From NCBI RefSeq assembly GCF_017592475.1, contig NZ_JAGFNP010000018.1:1-64000 (forward strand): 64,000 nucleotides of DNA, read 5' to 3'. Source of the stretch: Glycomyces niveus. GTDB lineage: Bacteria; Actinomycetota; Actinomycetes; Mycobacteriales; Micromonosporaceae. Of this stretch, positions 32,526 to 40,846 are shown piece after piece. The translations under genes were made by a program, and so were the position numbers. Within the stretch, counting starts at the first letter, position 1; every line of letters starts with the position of its first letter. The notes under the pieces are model-generated. The model did no database searches. It saw only the letters and a program-made list of their open reading frames with translations, and had not been told where the DNA came from.

Positions 32526-33122
32526 TCAGGCGTCGCCGTTCGCGGCCGCCGCGGTGAGGTTCCACAAGGTGATCGCGTGGCGCCCGTGCTCGTAGCCGAG
32601 GGCCGCGATCGAGGCGGTGTCGATCTTGAAGTCGCGGCCGTCGCGGGCCGGGCGGCCGAGCCAGCGGGCCGCCGCCACACGGAGGCTGTGGCCGTGGGCG
32701 ACGAACGCGACGTCGCCGCGATCCAGGAGCGGTTCGGCCTCGGCGAGCGCCCGGTCGAGGCGCAGCGCTACCTCCTCGGCCGACTCGCCGCCGTCGCCCT
32801 TGCCGCCGTCGGTCCACAGCGACCAGCCCGGCCGCTCGGCCTCGATCTCCTCGCTGGTGCGGCCCTCGTAGTCGCCGTAGCCCCATTCGGCCAGGTCCGG
32901 GATGACGCCGGTGACGTCGAGGCCGGCGAGGTCGGCGGTGATGAGCGCCCGTTTGCGCGGGCTCGACCAGACCGCGGCGAACTCGCGCCCGGCGAGCAGC
33001 GGCGCGAGTGCTTTCGCCTGGGACACGCCGTTCTCGGTGAGGTCGAGGTCGGTCACGGACGTATGCTGCCCCGACGCCGACCAGGTGGTCTCGCCGTGGC
33101 GGATGAGGACGATCTCTCCCAT
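32526..33122 (-). CDS. Histidine phosphatase family protein
   Basis: 198 residues. The catalytic LIRHGETTWS and second-histidine VAHGHSLRVAA motifs are intact. Typical of phosphoglycerate-mutase-like broad phosphatases. ATG at 33122 chosen because TACAGT (33130-33135, minus strand) lies 7 nt before it; an earlier in-frame start at 33131 would overlap the -10 box. Downstream of egtD on the same strand. Confidence 0.88.
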   Translation of the reverse strand: MGEIVLIRHGETTWSASGQHTSVTDLDLTENGVSQAKALAPLLAGREFAAVWSSPRKRALITADLAGLDVTGVIPDLAEWGYGDYEGRTSEEIEAERPGWSLWTDGGKGDGGESAEEVALRLDRALAEAEPLLDRGDVAFVAHGHSLRVAAARWLGRPARDGRDFKIDTASIAALGYEHGRHAITLWNLTAAAANGDA

Positions 33123-33177
33123 GCCGCCCACTGTAATCCGGCCCGGCCGGGGGCAGGCGCGATCGCGTGACGGCCGG

Positions 33178-34158
33178 TCAGATCGCGCGGGCGAGGAACA
33201 CGCCCATGTACCCGCGCTCGTCGGTCCAGCAGCGGGTCGTCTCGAACCCCGTGGCCTGCAGCTGGTTCTCGAGTTCGCCGGGGAGGAACTTGGTGGAGAT
33301 GCCGGTGTGGATCTCCTCGCCGACGGAGAACGTCAGGTCGATGCCGAGCGCCGCGAGGTCCACCTTCATCGGCTTCATCGCGCGCAGCCGCATGTCGATG
33401 GTGGCGGTGTCGCTGTCCCACAAGGCGATGTGCTCGAAGTTGTCGGGCTCGAAGTCGGCGTCGAGGCGGTGGTTGAGGACGTACAGGATGTGTCGGTTGA
33501 ACTCGGCGGTCACCCCGGCCGCGTCGTTGTACGCCGCGAGGATCACGTCGGGGTCCTTCACGAGGTCGGCGCCGAGGAGGAACCAGTCGTCCGCGCGCAG
33601 GGACTCGCGCAGGTCGCGCAGGAACTGGCTGCGCTCCATGCCGGTGAAGTTCCCGAAGGTCCCGCCGAGGAACGCGACCAGGCGCGTGTCGTGGTGGTCG
33701 GGCAGGTGCGCGAGGTGGCGGGTGAAGTCGCCGACGATGCCGCCCAGGTGCGCGTCGGGGTAGACCGGGGCGAGTTCGAGCAGCACGTCCCGCACCTCGC
33801 CTTCGGCCACGTCGAACGGCCAGAACCCGTCGAGCCGGCCCGCGTCGGCGAGCGCGCTCAGCAGCGGCCGGATCTTCTCGGCGCGGCCCGCGCCGAGCTC
33901 GATCACCGAGATCGGGTCGCCGCCGAGCGCGGCCGCGATCTCGGGGGCGCGGTCGTGGAGGACCGCCCGCTCACTGCGGGTCTGGTAGTACTCGGGCTGG
34001 CGGGTGAGCTCGGCGAAGAGGGTCGAGCCGCGGCCGTCGTAGTGCAGGCGCATCGGCAGGTGCTTGGGGTGCGAGGTGAGGCCCCGGCGGACGTCGAGGC
34101 GGAGCGACGCGTCGAGGTCGGCGTCGTCGATGCAGATCCGCAGTTCAGGAGCAGACAC
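33178..34158 (-). CDS. egtD: L-histidine N-alpha-methyltransferase
   Basis: 326 residues; trimethylates histidine to hercynine, the first step of ergothioneine synthesis. Diagnostic parts: TRQPEYYQTRSE, VIELGAGRAEKI, GTFGNF and the late FSVGEEIHTGISTKF. GTG start with TAAGAT (34165-34170) 6 nt upstream, so leaderless. The usual partners egtA, egtB, egtC and egtE are not within the neighbouring genes, which is unusual for an actinomycete. Confidence 0.92.
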   Translation of the reverse strand: MSAPELRICIDDADLDASLRLDVRRGLTSHPKHLPMRLHYDGRGSTLFAELTRQPEYYQTRSERAVLHDRAPEIAAALGGDPISVIELGAGRAEKIRPLLSALADAGRLDGFWPFDVAEGEVRDVLLELAPVYPDAHLGGIVGDFTRHLAHLPDHHDTRLVAFLGGTFGNFTGMERSQFLRDLRESLRADDWFLLGADLVKDPDVILAAYNDAAGVTAEFNRHILYVLNHRLDADFEPDNFEHIALWDSDTATIDMRLRAMKPMKVDLAALGIDLTFSVGEEIHTGISTKFLPGELENQLQATGFETTRCWTDERGYMGVFLARAI

Positions 34159-34211
34159 CCTTCGATCTTATGTCGACTCCGGGCATGTTTCGCCCCAGTG
34201 GACCACAGGCG

Positions 34212-35108
34212 TCACGGCGCGCCCGGGACGGTGCAGGCCTGCGCGGCGAGCTGGCTCGCGTACCGCAGCGCCGCGGCGACCACGCTCCGGTTGCCCCAGG
34301 CGGGGAGGCGGTCGAGGCGCATCCACCCGGCCGAGGTGAGCCAGCCGAGGAGCCCCGAGGTGAACGCGTCCCCCGCGCCGATCGAGTCGACCAGGTCGAC
34401 GGCCGGGGCGGTCATCTGCGTGACGTGGTTGCGGTGGAACGCGACCGAACCGGCGTCGCCGAGGGTCACGACCACGAGCTCGGGCCCGGCCTCGAGCCAT
34501 TTGCGGGCGATCTCGTCCACGGCGGTGCCGGGGTAGAGCTGCGCCAGGTCGCGCTCGGAGACGCGCACGAGGGTGGCGAGGCCGACCAGGCGCTCGGTGC
34601 GTTCGAGGACCTTCGCGCGGTCGCCCATGGCGCTGAGGCGGATGTTCGGGTCGAACGAGATCGGGACCGCGCGGCGGGCGCGGTTGATCCAATGCTCGAT
34701 CGCCCGCGCCGAGGGCTCGAGGTACGCGGCGAGGGACCCGAAGTGGATGAGGTCGACCACGGCCGGGTCGGGTGCGGGCAGGGCGCGGTGCTCCCAGGCG
34801 AAGTCGGCGGTGCCTGCCGTCCAGTAGTCGTACGCGGCGCTGCCGTCCTCGCTCACGACCGCAAGACCGAGGGTCGAGGGGCGGTCGGTGCGGAGGATCC
34901 AGTCGCGGCGGACGCCCGCGGCGATATGGCGGCGCCAGACCCGGCGGCCGAAGTGGTCGCCGCCGACGGCGCCCACGAGCGCGGTCGGGACGCCGCGCCG
35001 GGCGAGCGCGACCGCGATGTTCGCGGGGCCGCCGCCGCAGGTCGGGCGGAGCTGGCCGCCGGGGGCGGGGACGAGGTCGATGACGTTCTCGCCTGCCACG
35101 AGGATCAA
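34212..35108 (-). CDS. PfkB family carbohydrate kinase
   Basis: 298 residues. GENVIDLVP at the start, CGGGPANIAVALARRG and the C-terminal DSIGAGDAFTSGLLG (catalytic aspartate in GAGD) are the two PfkB signatures. Fructokinase-like; could also phosphorylate another sugar. TTG start at 35108 with GGAAGGAG upstream (6 nt spacing). Stands alone between egtD and the divergent DUF4245 gene. Confidence 0.87.
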   Translation of the reverse strand: MILVAGENVIDLVPAPGGQLRPTCGGGPANIAVALARRGVPTALVGAVGGDHFGRRVWRRHIAAGVRRDWILRTDRPSTLGLAVVSEDGSAAYDYWTAGTADFAWEHRALPAPDPAVVDLIHFGSLAAYLEPSARAIEHWINRARRAVPISFDPNIRLSAMGDRAKVLERTERLVGLATLVRVSERDLAQLYPGTAVDEIARKWLEAGPELVVVTLGDAGSVAFHRNHVTQMTAPAVDLVDSIGAGDAFTSGLLGWLTSAGWMRLDRLPAWGNRSVVAAALRYASQLAAQACTVPGAP

Positions 35109-35324
35109 CGGGGGCTCCTTCCGGTCGGGGGCGGGTGCCGCTGCGGAGAGGGTATTGCAGGTGCCCGAAGGCGTGGAAGTCGGATTCGCGTCCTGCTGGG
35201 AGGTCTCGTCCGGATAACGGACGCGACGGCTCGCGGTGCGCGCAGCGCCCGGTCCGGGGCTTCCTGCGCCACGCCCGGGCGGGCCGGTGCGCCGGACGGC
35301 GGGGCGGGGGTTCAGGATGGAGCC

Positions 35325-35933
35325 ATGTCCACCGAGAAGGTCGAAGCCGAGCGCGCCGCCGCCGACACCGTCGAGAACGACGCCACGGACGGTCCCGCGG
35401 CACCCGCCGAGGGCGAGGCGCCCGCGCGCCCGAAGCAGCGGCGCATGCGCGACATGGCGATGTCGATGGCCGTACTGCTCGTGCCGATCGGCCTGTTCTA
35501 CGCCGGATGGCAGTGGGTCGCCTCGGACCGGCAGGTCAGCGTCGTCGACACCACCGAGAACCACGCCACCGCCGCGAGCCTCGGCCTCGCGGCGATCGAG
35601 CCCGAGCTCGGCGAGGAGTGGAAGGCCATCTCCACCGACCTCGCCGTCGACGGCGAGACCGTCGTGCTCCGCACCGGCTACTACTCGCCCGACGGCCACG
35701 GCCTCCAGCTCGCCGAGACCAACGGCGCCCTCGCCGACGTGAACGAGGCCCTGACCGGTACCGGCACCCCCGTCGAGGCGGCCGGCATCACCTGGGCCGC
35801 ATACGAAACCAACGCCGGCGAGACCTGGACGGCCGAGATCGGCGGCGAGACCGTCGTCCTCAGCGCCGAACCCGACGGCATCCCCGACCTCCCCGAACTC
35901 GCCGAAGGAGTGGCCGAGGCCACCGGCGCTTAG
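35325..35933 (+). CDS. DUF4245 domain-containing membrane protein
   Basis: 202 residues: a charged cytoplasmic lead, one transmembrane helix (about 45-63, MSMAVLLVPIGLFYAGW) and an extracytoplasmic domain with YYSPDGHGLQLAETNG. DUF4245 is uncharacterised; M. tuberculosis Rv1111c is the counterpart and also lies beside xseA/xseB and ispH. Convergent with xseB. Confidence 0.82.
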   Translation: MSTEKVEAERAAADTVENDATDGPAAPAEGEAPARPKQRRMRDMAMSMAVLLVPIGLFYAGWQWVASDRQVSVVDTTENHATAASLGLAAIEPELGEEWKAISTDLAVDGETVVLRTGYYSPDGHGLQLAETNGALADVNEALTGTGTPVEAAGITWAAYETNAGETWTAEIGGETVVLSAEPDGIPDLPELAEGVAEATGA

Positions 35934-36067
35934 CGAAGCGCTACCCGCGAAACCGGCAGGCCCCCGAGCGGCCCCGGTCTCGGCGAAGCTGGCGAGCCGT
36001 CAATTCACCCAGATATCCGTTTTGGAAGGCTAACGCCGGAACTATGGCACCGTTCGGGGTCGGCGGC

Positions 36068-36280
36068 TCAGTCCTCGTCGTCGTCCGCCGCCGCCGCCGT
36101 GCGCGCCCGCAGGCGCTCCCGCGCGCCCTCCAGATGCGACTGGCACAGGTCGGCCAGCTGCTCGCCGCGCTCCCAGAGCTTCAGCGACTCCTCGAGCGTC
36201 GCCCCGCCCGCCTCGAGCCGCTCGACCGTGGCCACGAGCTCCGCCCGGGCCTCCTCGTACGTCAACTGCTCCCCGCTCAC
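36068..36280 (-). CDS. xseB: Exodeoxyribonuclease VII small subunit
   Basis: 70 residues, the whole of the small subunit: LTYEEARAELVATVERLEAG then LEESLKLWERGEQLAD. Acts with XseA in single-strand DNA degradation. GTG start immediately abuts the xseA stop, so the two are coupled. Confidence 0.92.
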   Translation of the reverse strand: MSGEQLTYEEARAELVATVERLEAGGATLEESLKLWERGEQLADLCQSHLEGARERLRARTAAAADDDED

Positions 36281-37567
36281 TTACCCTTCCTCTCTCGTCT
36301 GCACGACCGCGGCCCGCAGCGAACCCGCCGCCAACCGCACTTCGATGGCCTCCCCGGCGGCCGCCGCCTCCCGCAGCACCGCCCCCGACTCCGTGTCCGT
36401 GACGATCGCGTACCCGCGGTCGAGTGTGGACTGCGGCGACAGCGACCGCAGCCGCGCCCGCAGATGCTCCAGGTCGTCCGTGGACCGCTCCAGCCGCGAA
36501 TCCACCCGCGCCCGCATCCGGTGCGTCAGGTTCGCGACCGCCTCGCCCCGGGCCTCCAGCATCGTCTCCGGCCGCGCCATCACCGGGCGGGCGCGCATCG
36601 CCGCGAGCCCGTCGGCCTCCCGCGCCACCATCGCGTTCAGCGCCTGGCGCAGCCGGGTGCGGCAGATGTTCAGGCCGCGCTGCTCCTCCGCGAGGTCGGG
36701 CACCACCTTCTTGCCCGCCTCGGTGGGCGTCGAGGCCCGCCAGTCCGCCACATAGTCGAGGATCGGCGTGTCCGGCTCGTGCCCGATCGCCGACACCACC
36801 GGGGTCACCGCCTCGGCCACGGCCCGGCACAGCGTCTCGTCCGAGAACGGCAGCAGGTCCTCCATCGAACCGCCGCCGCGGGCGATCACGATCACCTCGA
36901 CGTCAGGGTTCCGGTCGAGCTCGGCCAGCGCCGCGCAGACCTCGGTGACCGCGCGCGGCCCCTGGACGGCGACCTCGCGGACCTCGAAGTCCGCGGACGG
37001 CAGGCGGGCCTTGGCGTTCTTGAGCACGTCCCGCATCGCGTCCGAGGCGCGGCCCGTGATGAGACCGATCCGGTAGGGCAGGAACGGCAGCGGCTTCTTG
37101 CGCTCGGCCGCGAACAGTCCCTCGGCGGCGAGCAGCTTCTTGAGGCGCTCGAGCCGGGCGAGGAGCTCGCCGAGGCCGACCTGGCGGATCTCGCGCACAT
37201 GCAGCGAGAGCGAGCCGTTCTTGTCCCACCACTGGGCCTGGGCGCGGATGACGACCTGGGCGCCGTCGCGCAGCGGCGGGTCGCACGCCGCGACCGCGCC
37301 GGTGAAGTCGACGACCCGCATCGAGACCTCGGCGGCCGGGTCGCGGAGGGTGAGGTAGACGGTGCGGCCGCGGTGGCTGATCTCGGTGATCTGGCCCTCG
37401 GTCCACACCTCGCCGAGGCGGGCGAGCCAGTCGCCGATCTTCTTCGAGACGACCCGCAGCGGCCACGGGTTTTCGGCGCTCATCGGCACGCCCGGCCCGG
37501 TGGCGGGGCCGGTGCGGCCGGAAGCGCTGGCGGTGCTGTCGGTGGCGCTGCTCGCTGCGTCGGTCAC
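36281..37567 (-). CDS. xseA: Exodeoxyribonuclease VII large subunit
   Basis: 428 residues. N-terminal OB domain (GQITEISHRGRTVYLTLRD), central catalytic region (RIGLITGRASDAMRDVL, ARGGGSMEDLLPFSDE, SAIGHEPDTPI) and C-terminal coiled coil. GTG start with TAGTCT (37574-37579, minus strand) 6 nt upstream; leaderless. Divergent from ispH, which is also leaderless, with 56 bp between starts. Same arrangement as M. tuberculosis Rv1107c-Rv1110. Confidence 0.93.
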   Translation of the reverse strand: MTDAASSATDSTASASGRTGPATGPGVPMSAENPWPLRVVSKKIGDWLARLGEVWTEGQITEISHRGRTVYLTLRDPAAEVSMRVVDFTGAVAACDPPLRDGAQVVIRAQAQWWDKNGSLSLHVREIRQVGLGELLARLERLKKLLAAEGLFAAERKKPLPFLPYRIGLITGRASDAMRDVLKNAKARLPSADFEVREVAVQGPRAVTEVCAALAELDRNPDVEVIVIARGGGSMEDLLPFSDETLCRAVAEAVTPVVSAIGHEPDTPILDYVADWRASTPTEAGKKVVPDLAEEQRGLNICRTRLRQALNAMVAREADGLAAMRARPVMARPETMLEARGEAVANLTHRMRARVDSRLERSTDDLEHLRARLRSLSPQSTLDRGYAIVTDTESGAVLREAAAAGEAIEVRLAAGSLRAAVVQTREEG

Positions 37568-37623
37568 GTGGCCAGACTAACTGCAGGGTGTGACGAAACC
37601 GGGCGGCCGGATACCATCGAGGC

Positions 37624-38586
37624 GTGGCAGACCCGAAGCGAGTGTTGTTGGCCAAGCCGCGCGGGTACTGCGCGGGCGTGGACCGGGCCGTGGTGACCGT
37701 CGAGAAGGCGCTGGAGCTCTACGGCGCTCCGGTGTACGTGCGCAAGGAGATCGTGCACAACCGGCATGTGGTGGAGACCCTCGCCGGGAAGGGCGCGGTC
37801 TTCGTGGAGGAGAACGAGGAGGTGCCGCCGGGCTCGGTGGTGGTCTTCTCGGCGCACGGCGTGGCGCCGGAGGTGCACGACCAGGCGGCCGAGCGCGGCC
37901 TGAAGGCGATCGACGCGACGTGCCCCCTGGTGACCAAGGTGCACAAGGAGGCCGTGCGGTACGCCGAGGAGGACTACGACATCCTGCTCATCGGCCACGA
38001 GGGCCACGAGGAGGTCATCGGGACCTCCGGTGAGGCGCCCGAGCACATCCAGCTCGTGGACGGGCCGGACGCGGTGGACGGGATCACGGTGCGCGACCCG
38101 GAGAAGGTCGTGTGGCTCTCGCAGACGACGCTGTCGGTGGACGAGACGATGGAGACGGTGGGGCGGTTGAAGCAGCGCCTGCCGATGCTGCAGAGCCCGC
38201 CGAGCGACGACATCTGCTACGCGACGCAGAACCGCCAGCAGGTGGTCAAGGACATCGCGGCGGAGTGCGACGTGATGCTGGTGGTCGGGTCGAAGAACTC
38301 TTCGAACTCGGTGCGGCTGGTCGAGGTCGCGGTCCAGCACGGCGCGCGCGCCGGTCACCTGATCGACTTCGCGCACGAGATCGACGAGGCCTGGCTCGAG
38401 GGAGCGTCCACTGTGGGCCTTTCCTCGGGGGCCTCGGTGCCGGACAACCTGGTGCAGGATGTGCTGGCGCACTTGGCCGAACGCGGCTTCACGAGCGTCG
38501 AGGAGTTCGAGCCGGTGACCGAGAAGCTGACCTTCTCGTTGCCGCGCGAACTCGTCAAGGACCTCAAGGCCGCCGGGCGCGCCTGA
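37624..38586 (+). CDS. ispH: 4-hydroxy-3-methylbut-2-enyl diphosphate reductase
   Basis: 320 residues; last step of the MEP isoprenoid pathway, an iron-sulfur enzyme. Cluster cysteines are C16 (GYCAGVDRA), that in DATCPLVTKVH and that in DICYATQNRQ. GTG start with TACCAT (37612-37617) 6 nt before it; leaderless. A GC hairpin (38679-38700) separates it from convergent rmuC. Confidence 0.94.
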   Translation: MADPKRVLLAKPRGYCAGVDRAVVTVEKALELYGAPVYVRKEIVHNRHVVETLAGKGAVFVEENEEVPPGSVVVFSAHGVAPEVHDQAAERGLKAIDATCPLVTKVHKEAVRYAEEDYDILLIGHEGHEEVIGTSGEAPEHIQLVDGPDAVDGITVRDPEKVVWLSQTTLSVDETMETVGRLKQRLPMLQSPPSDDICYATQNRQQVVKDIAAECDVMLVVGSKNSSNSVRLVEVAVQHGARAGHLIDFAHEIDEAWLEGASTVGLSSGASVPDNLVQDVLAHLAERGFTSVEEFEPVTEKLTFSLPRELVKDLKAAGRA

Positions 38587-38678
38587 GCCCCGGTGACCTC
38601 TTTCGGGTGACACCTTTCCTTACGACGGTAAGAACGGGGTTTCTTGTCGGACCCCCGCGAAACACTTGAGCAGGGGAC

Positions 38679-38700
38679 GCCCCCCGGGTGGGTGGGGGGC
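38679..38700. terminator. Hairpin between convergent ispH and rmuC
   Basis: GCCCCCC/GGGGGGC stem with an 8-nt loop. Very GC-rich, no T-run. Confidence 0.5.
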
Positions 38701-38717
38701 TGCCCGGAGCGCGGGCG

Positions 38718-39857
38718 CTAGGGGCGGAGGTCCTCCACCGACTCCCACGCCGGCTTCCGCGCCGGGGTGATCACCGGGGCCGGAGACTCCGGCGGGTCGC
38801 CCGCGACCTCGAGTTCGCTGAACCGCCGCGCCGTCACCAGCAGGCGCGACTCGACGCTCGCCACCGCCGCGTTGTAGGACCCGACCGCCGCCTCCAGCGA
38901 CGAGCCGAGCCGCGAGAAGTGCCCCGCCACCGCGCCCAGCCGCTCGTGCAGCTCCCGCCCGAGCTTGTGGACCTCCTTGGCGTGCTGCGCCAGCGCCTCC
39001 TGCCGCCACGTGTGCGCCACCGTCCGCAGCAGCGCCATCAGCGTCGCCGGGGAGGCGATCACCACCCCGCGCGCGAACGCGTCCTCCAGCAGCGCAGGGT
39101 CGCCCCGCAGCGCCGCGTCCAGGAACGCGTCCGCGGGCACGAACAGCACCACCATCTCCGGCGTGTCCTCGAACGCCCGCCAGTACTCCTTGCCCGCCAA
39201 CGACTCCACATGTCGCCGCAGGTGCTTCGCGTGCATTCGCAGCAGCTGGTCCCGCCCGGCCTCGTCCTCCGATTCCAGCGCCTGCAGGTACGACTGCAGC
39301 GGCGCCTTCGCGTCCACCACGAGGGTCCGCCCGCCGGAGAGGCGCACGACCAGGTCGGGGCGCACCCCGCGCCCGTCGACGAGCCCTGAGTGCTGCTCGG
39401 AGAAGTCGCAGTGCTCGACCATCCCGGCCGCCTCCACGATCCGCCGCAGCTGCACCTCGCCCCACTGCCCGCGCACCTGCGGCGACCGCAGCGCCCCCAG
39501 CAGCCGGCCCGTCTGCTCGCGCAGATCCTCCGAGATGTCCGCGACCCCCGAGAGCTGGATCCGCAACTGCGCGTAGGCGTCCACGCGGGCCCGCTCCACG
39601 TCGCCGAGGCGGGTCTCATACCGCGCCAACGTGTCCGCGATCGGTGCGAGCACCTGCCCGACCGCCTGGCGCGAGTGGTCCGTCGCCTCGAACGCGACCG
39701 CCTTCAGCGTCGACTCGAGCCGCTGCTCGTTGTCCGCCGCCGCTTCCAGCCGCGCCGTGGCCGCCGCCAGCTCGGCCGCCTGGCGCGACCGCCCCGCGAA
39801 CCAGCCCCCGATACCGCCCGCCGCCAGGCACACCACCGCCAATAGGACCCACGTCAT
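38718..39857 (-). CDS. rmuC: DNA recombination protein RmuC
   Basis: 379 residues. An N-terminal transmembrane helix, a coiled-coil region (about 30-110) and the RmuC nuclease-like domain (GQWGEVQLRRIVEAAGM, RTLVVDAKAPLQSYLQAL, MVLFVPADAFLDAAL). Thought to limit DNA inversions at repeats. ATG 7 nt after TAGACT (39865-39870, minus strand); leaderless. Confidence 0.92.
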   Translation of the reverse strand: MTWVLLAVVCLAAGGIGGWFAGRSRQAAELAAATARLEAAADNEQRLESTLKAVAFEATDHSRQAVGQVLAPIADTLARYETRLGDVERARVDAYAQLRIQLSGVADISEDLREQTGRLLGALRSPQVRGQWGEVQLRRIVEAAGMVEHCDFSEQHSGLVDGRGVRPDLVVRLSGGRTLVVDAKAPLQSYLQALESEDEAGRDQLLRMHAKHLRRHVESLAGKEYWRAFEDTPEMVVLFVPADAFLDAALRGDPALLEDAFARGVVIASPATLMALLRTVAHTWRQEALAQHAKEVHKLGRELHERLGAVAGHFSRLGSSLEAAVGSYNAAVASVESRLLVTARRFSELEVAGDPPESPAPVITPARKPAWESVEDLRP

Positions 39858-39898
39858 ACGGGCCAGTCTAGGCGGGGCGCCACGGGTACAGTCGGTAC

Positions 39899-40657
39899 AT
39901 GGAGCTGTGGTTGACCCTGCTGGTGGTCGCGATCCTGGTCATCTTCTTCGTGGTGCAATCCAATAAGAAGCGGGCGCAGGTCGAACTCGCCGATGCCGAG
40001 GCGGAGGCCCGGCGCCTCTACGAGCGCCTCGGCGGCCAGACCATGAACCTCACCGCCCCCGGCGACAACCTTCCCGCAGGCCAGGCCCTCGCCGACGCCG
40101 GCGAGCGGTACACGGCCGCGGGCTCGCAGCTGGAATCGGCCCGCTCGATCAACCAGTACCGGCTCGTCGCCGAGACCGCCATCGAAGGCCTCAACTACGT
40201 GCGCGCCGCCCGCACCGCCATGGACATGGACCCCGGCCCCGAGGTCCCCGTCATGCGCGGCCAGCGCCGCACCGGCGCGCTCACCGAGCCGGTCAGCGCC
40301 GAGGTCGAGGGCCGCCGCTACACCGGCTCGCCCGACCCGAGCGACGAGAACCGCCACTACTACCCGGGCGGCCGCGTCGACGGGCGTCCCGTGCCGGCAG
40401 GCTGGTACAACACGCCCTGGTGGCAGCCCGCGCTGGCGGGCGCGGCGGGCGTGTTCGTCGGCATGATGGTCTTCGACGCGATGATCGCGCCCGCGTACGC
40501 GATGGGCGCGATCGAGGGCACCGATTACGGGAGCGATGCCGGAGCGGACGGCGGCGACGCGGGCGCTGACGGCGGCGACGCCGGTGGTGACTCGGGCAGC
40601 GGCGATTTGGGCGGCGGGGACTTCGGCGGAGGCGACTTCGGCGGCGGGTTCGAGTAG
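39899..40657 (+). CDS. Membrane protein with glycine/aspartate-rich repeat tail
   Basis: 252 residues. One N-terminal helix (about 3-20), a helical domain (ADAEAEARRLYERLGGQ, SARSINQYRLVAETAIEGLNYVRAARTAMD) of a type often annotated DUF1542 in actinomycetes, HYYPGGRVDGRPVPAGWY, a second helix (about 180-200), and a tail of GADGGDA and GGGDF repeats. Function unknown. The ATG is 6 nt after TACAGT (39887-39892); leaderless. Strong terminator follows. Confidence 0.82.
   Translation: MELWLTLLVVAILVIFFVVQSNKKRAQVELADAEAEARRLYERLGGQTMNLTAPGDNLPAGQALADAGERYTAAGSQLESARSINQYRLVAETAIEGLNYVRAARTAMDMDPGPEVPVMRGQRRTGALTEPVSAEVEGRRYTGSPDPSDENRHYYPGGRVDGRPVPAGWYNTPWWQPALAGAAGVFVGMMVFDAMIAPAYAMGAIEGTDYGSDAGADGGDAGADGGDAGGDSGSGDLGGGDFGGGDFGGGFE
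40541..40653 (+). repeat. Coding repeats for the glycine/aspartate-rich tail
   Basis: Repeats of GACGGCGGCGACGC-like units followed by three GGCGGCG(A)GACTTC units encode the GADGGDA and GGGDF peptides. Confidence 0.6.
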
Positions 40658-40677
40658 CCGCCCCGACGACACGGGCT

Positions 40678-40707
40678 CCCCTGCCGCTGTGCGGCAGGGG
40701 GCTTTTT
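40678..40707 (+). terminator. Classical intrinsic terminator
   Basis: Perfect 10-bp stem CCCCTGCCGC/GCGGCAGGGG with a 3-nt loop and a TTTTT run. The best canonical terminator in the window; it also lies just after the small ORF ending at 40718 on the other strand. Confidence 0.85.
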
Positions 40708-40717
40708 CGTGCCTGAG

Positions 40718-40846
40718 TCAGTCGCGGCACCACTCCTTGGAGTCGGCGGAGGCGAGCAGGACCATGATGACGGCGTTGAGCCCCAGGCCGACCACCGGTC
40801 CAAGGGCTCCCGCCGGCGTCGCGGCGGGAGCCCCCGGAGTCACCAT
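40718..40846 (-). CDS. Small membrane-type ORF overlapping dgoD
   Basis: 42 residues: a proline/alanine lead, one hydrophobic helix (PVVGLGLNAVIMVLLA) and a polar SADSKEWCRD end. Its ATG overlaps the end of dgoD (GAATGGTGA; the dgoD stop lies 4 nt inside), a typical coupling arrangement, and no ribosome-binding site of its own is clear. No homologue recognised; could be a chance ORF, but the membrane-like composition and overlap favour a real small protein. Confidence 0.4.
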   Translation of the reverse strand: MVTPGAPAATPAGALGPVVGLGLNAVIMVLLASADSKEWCRD

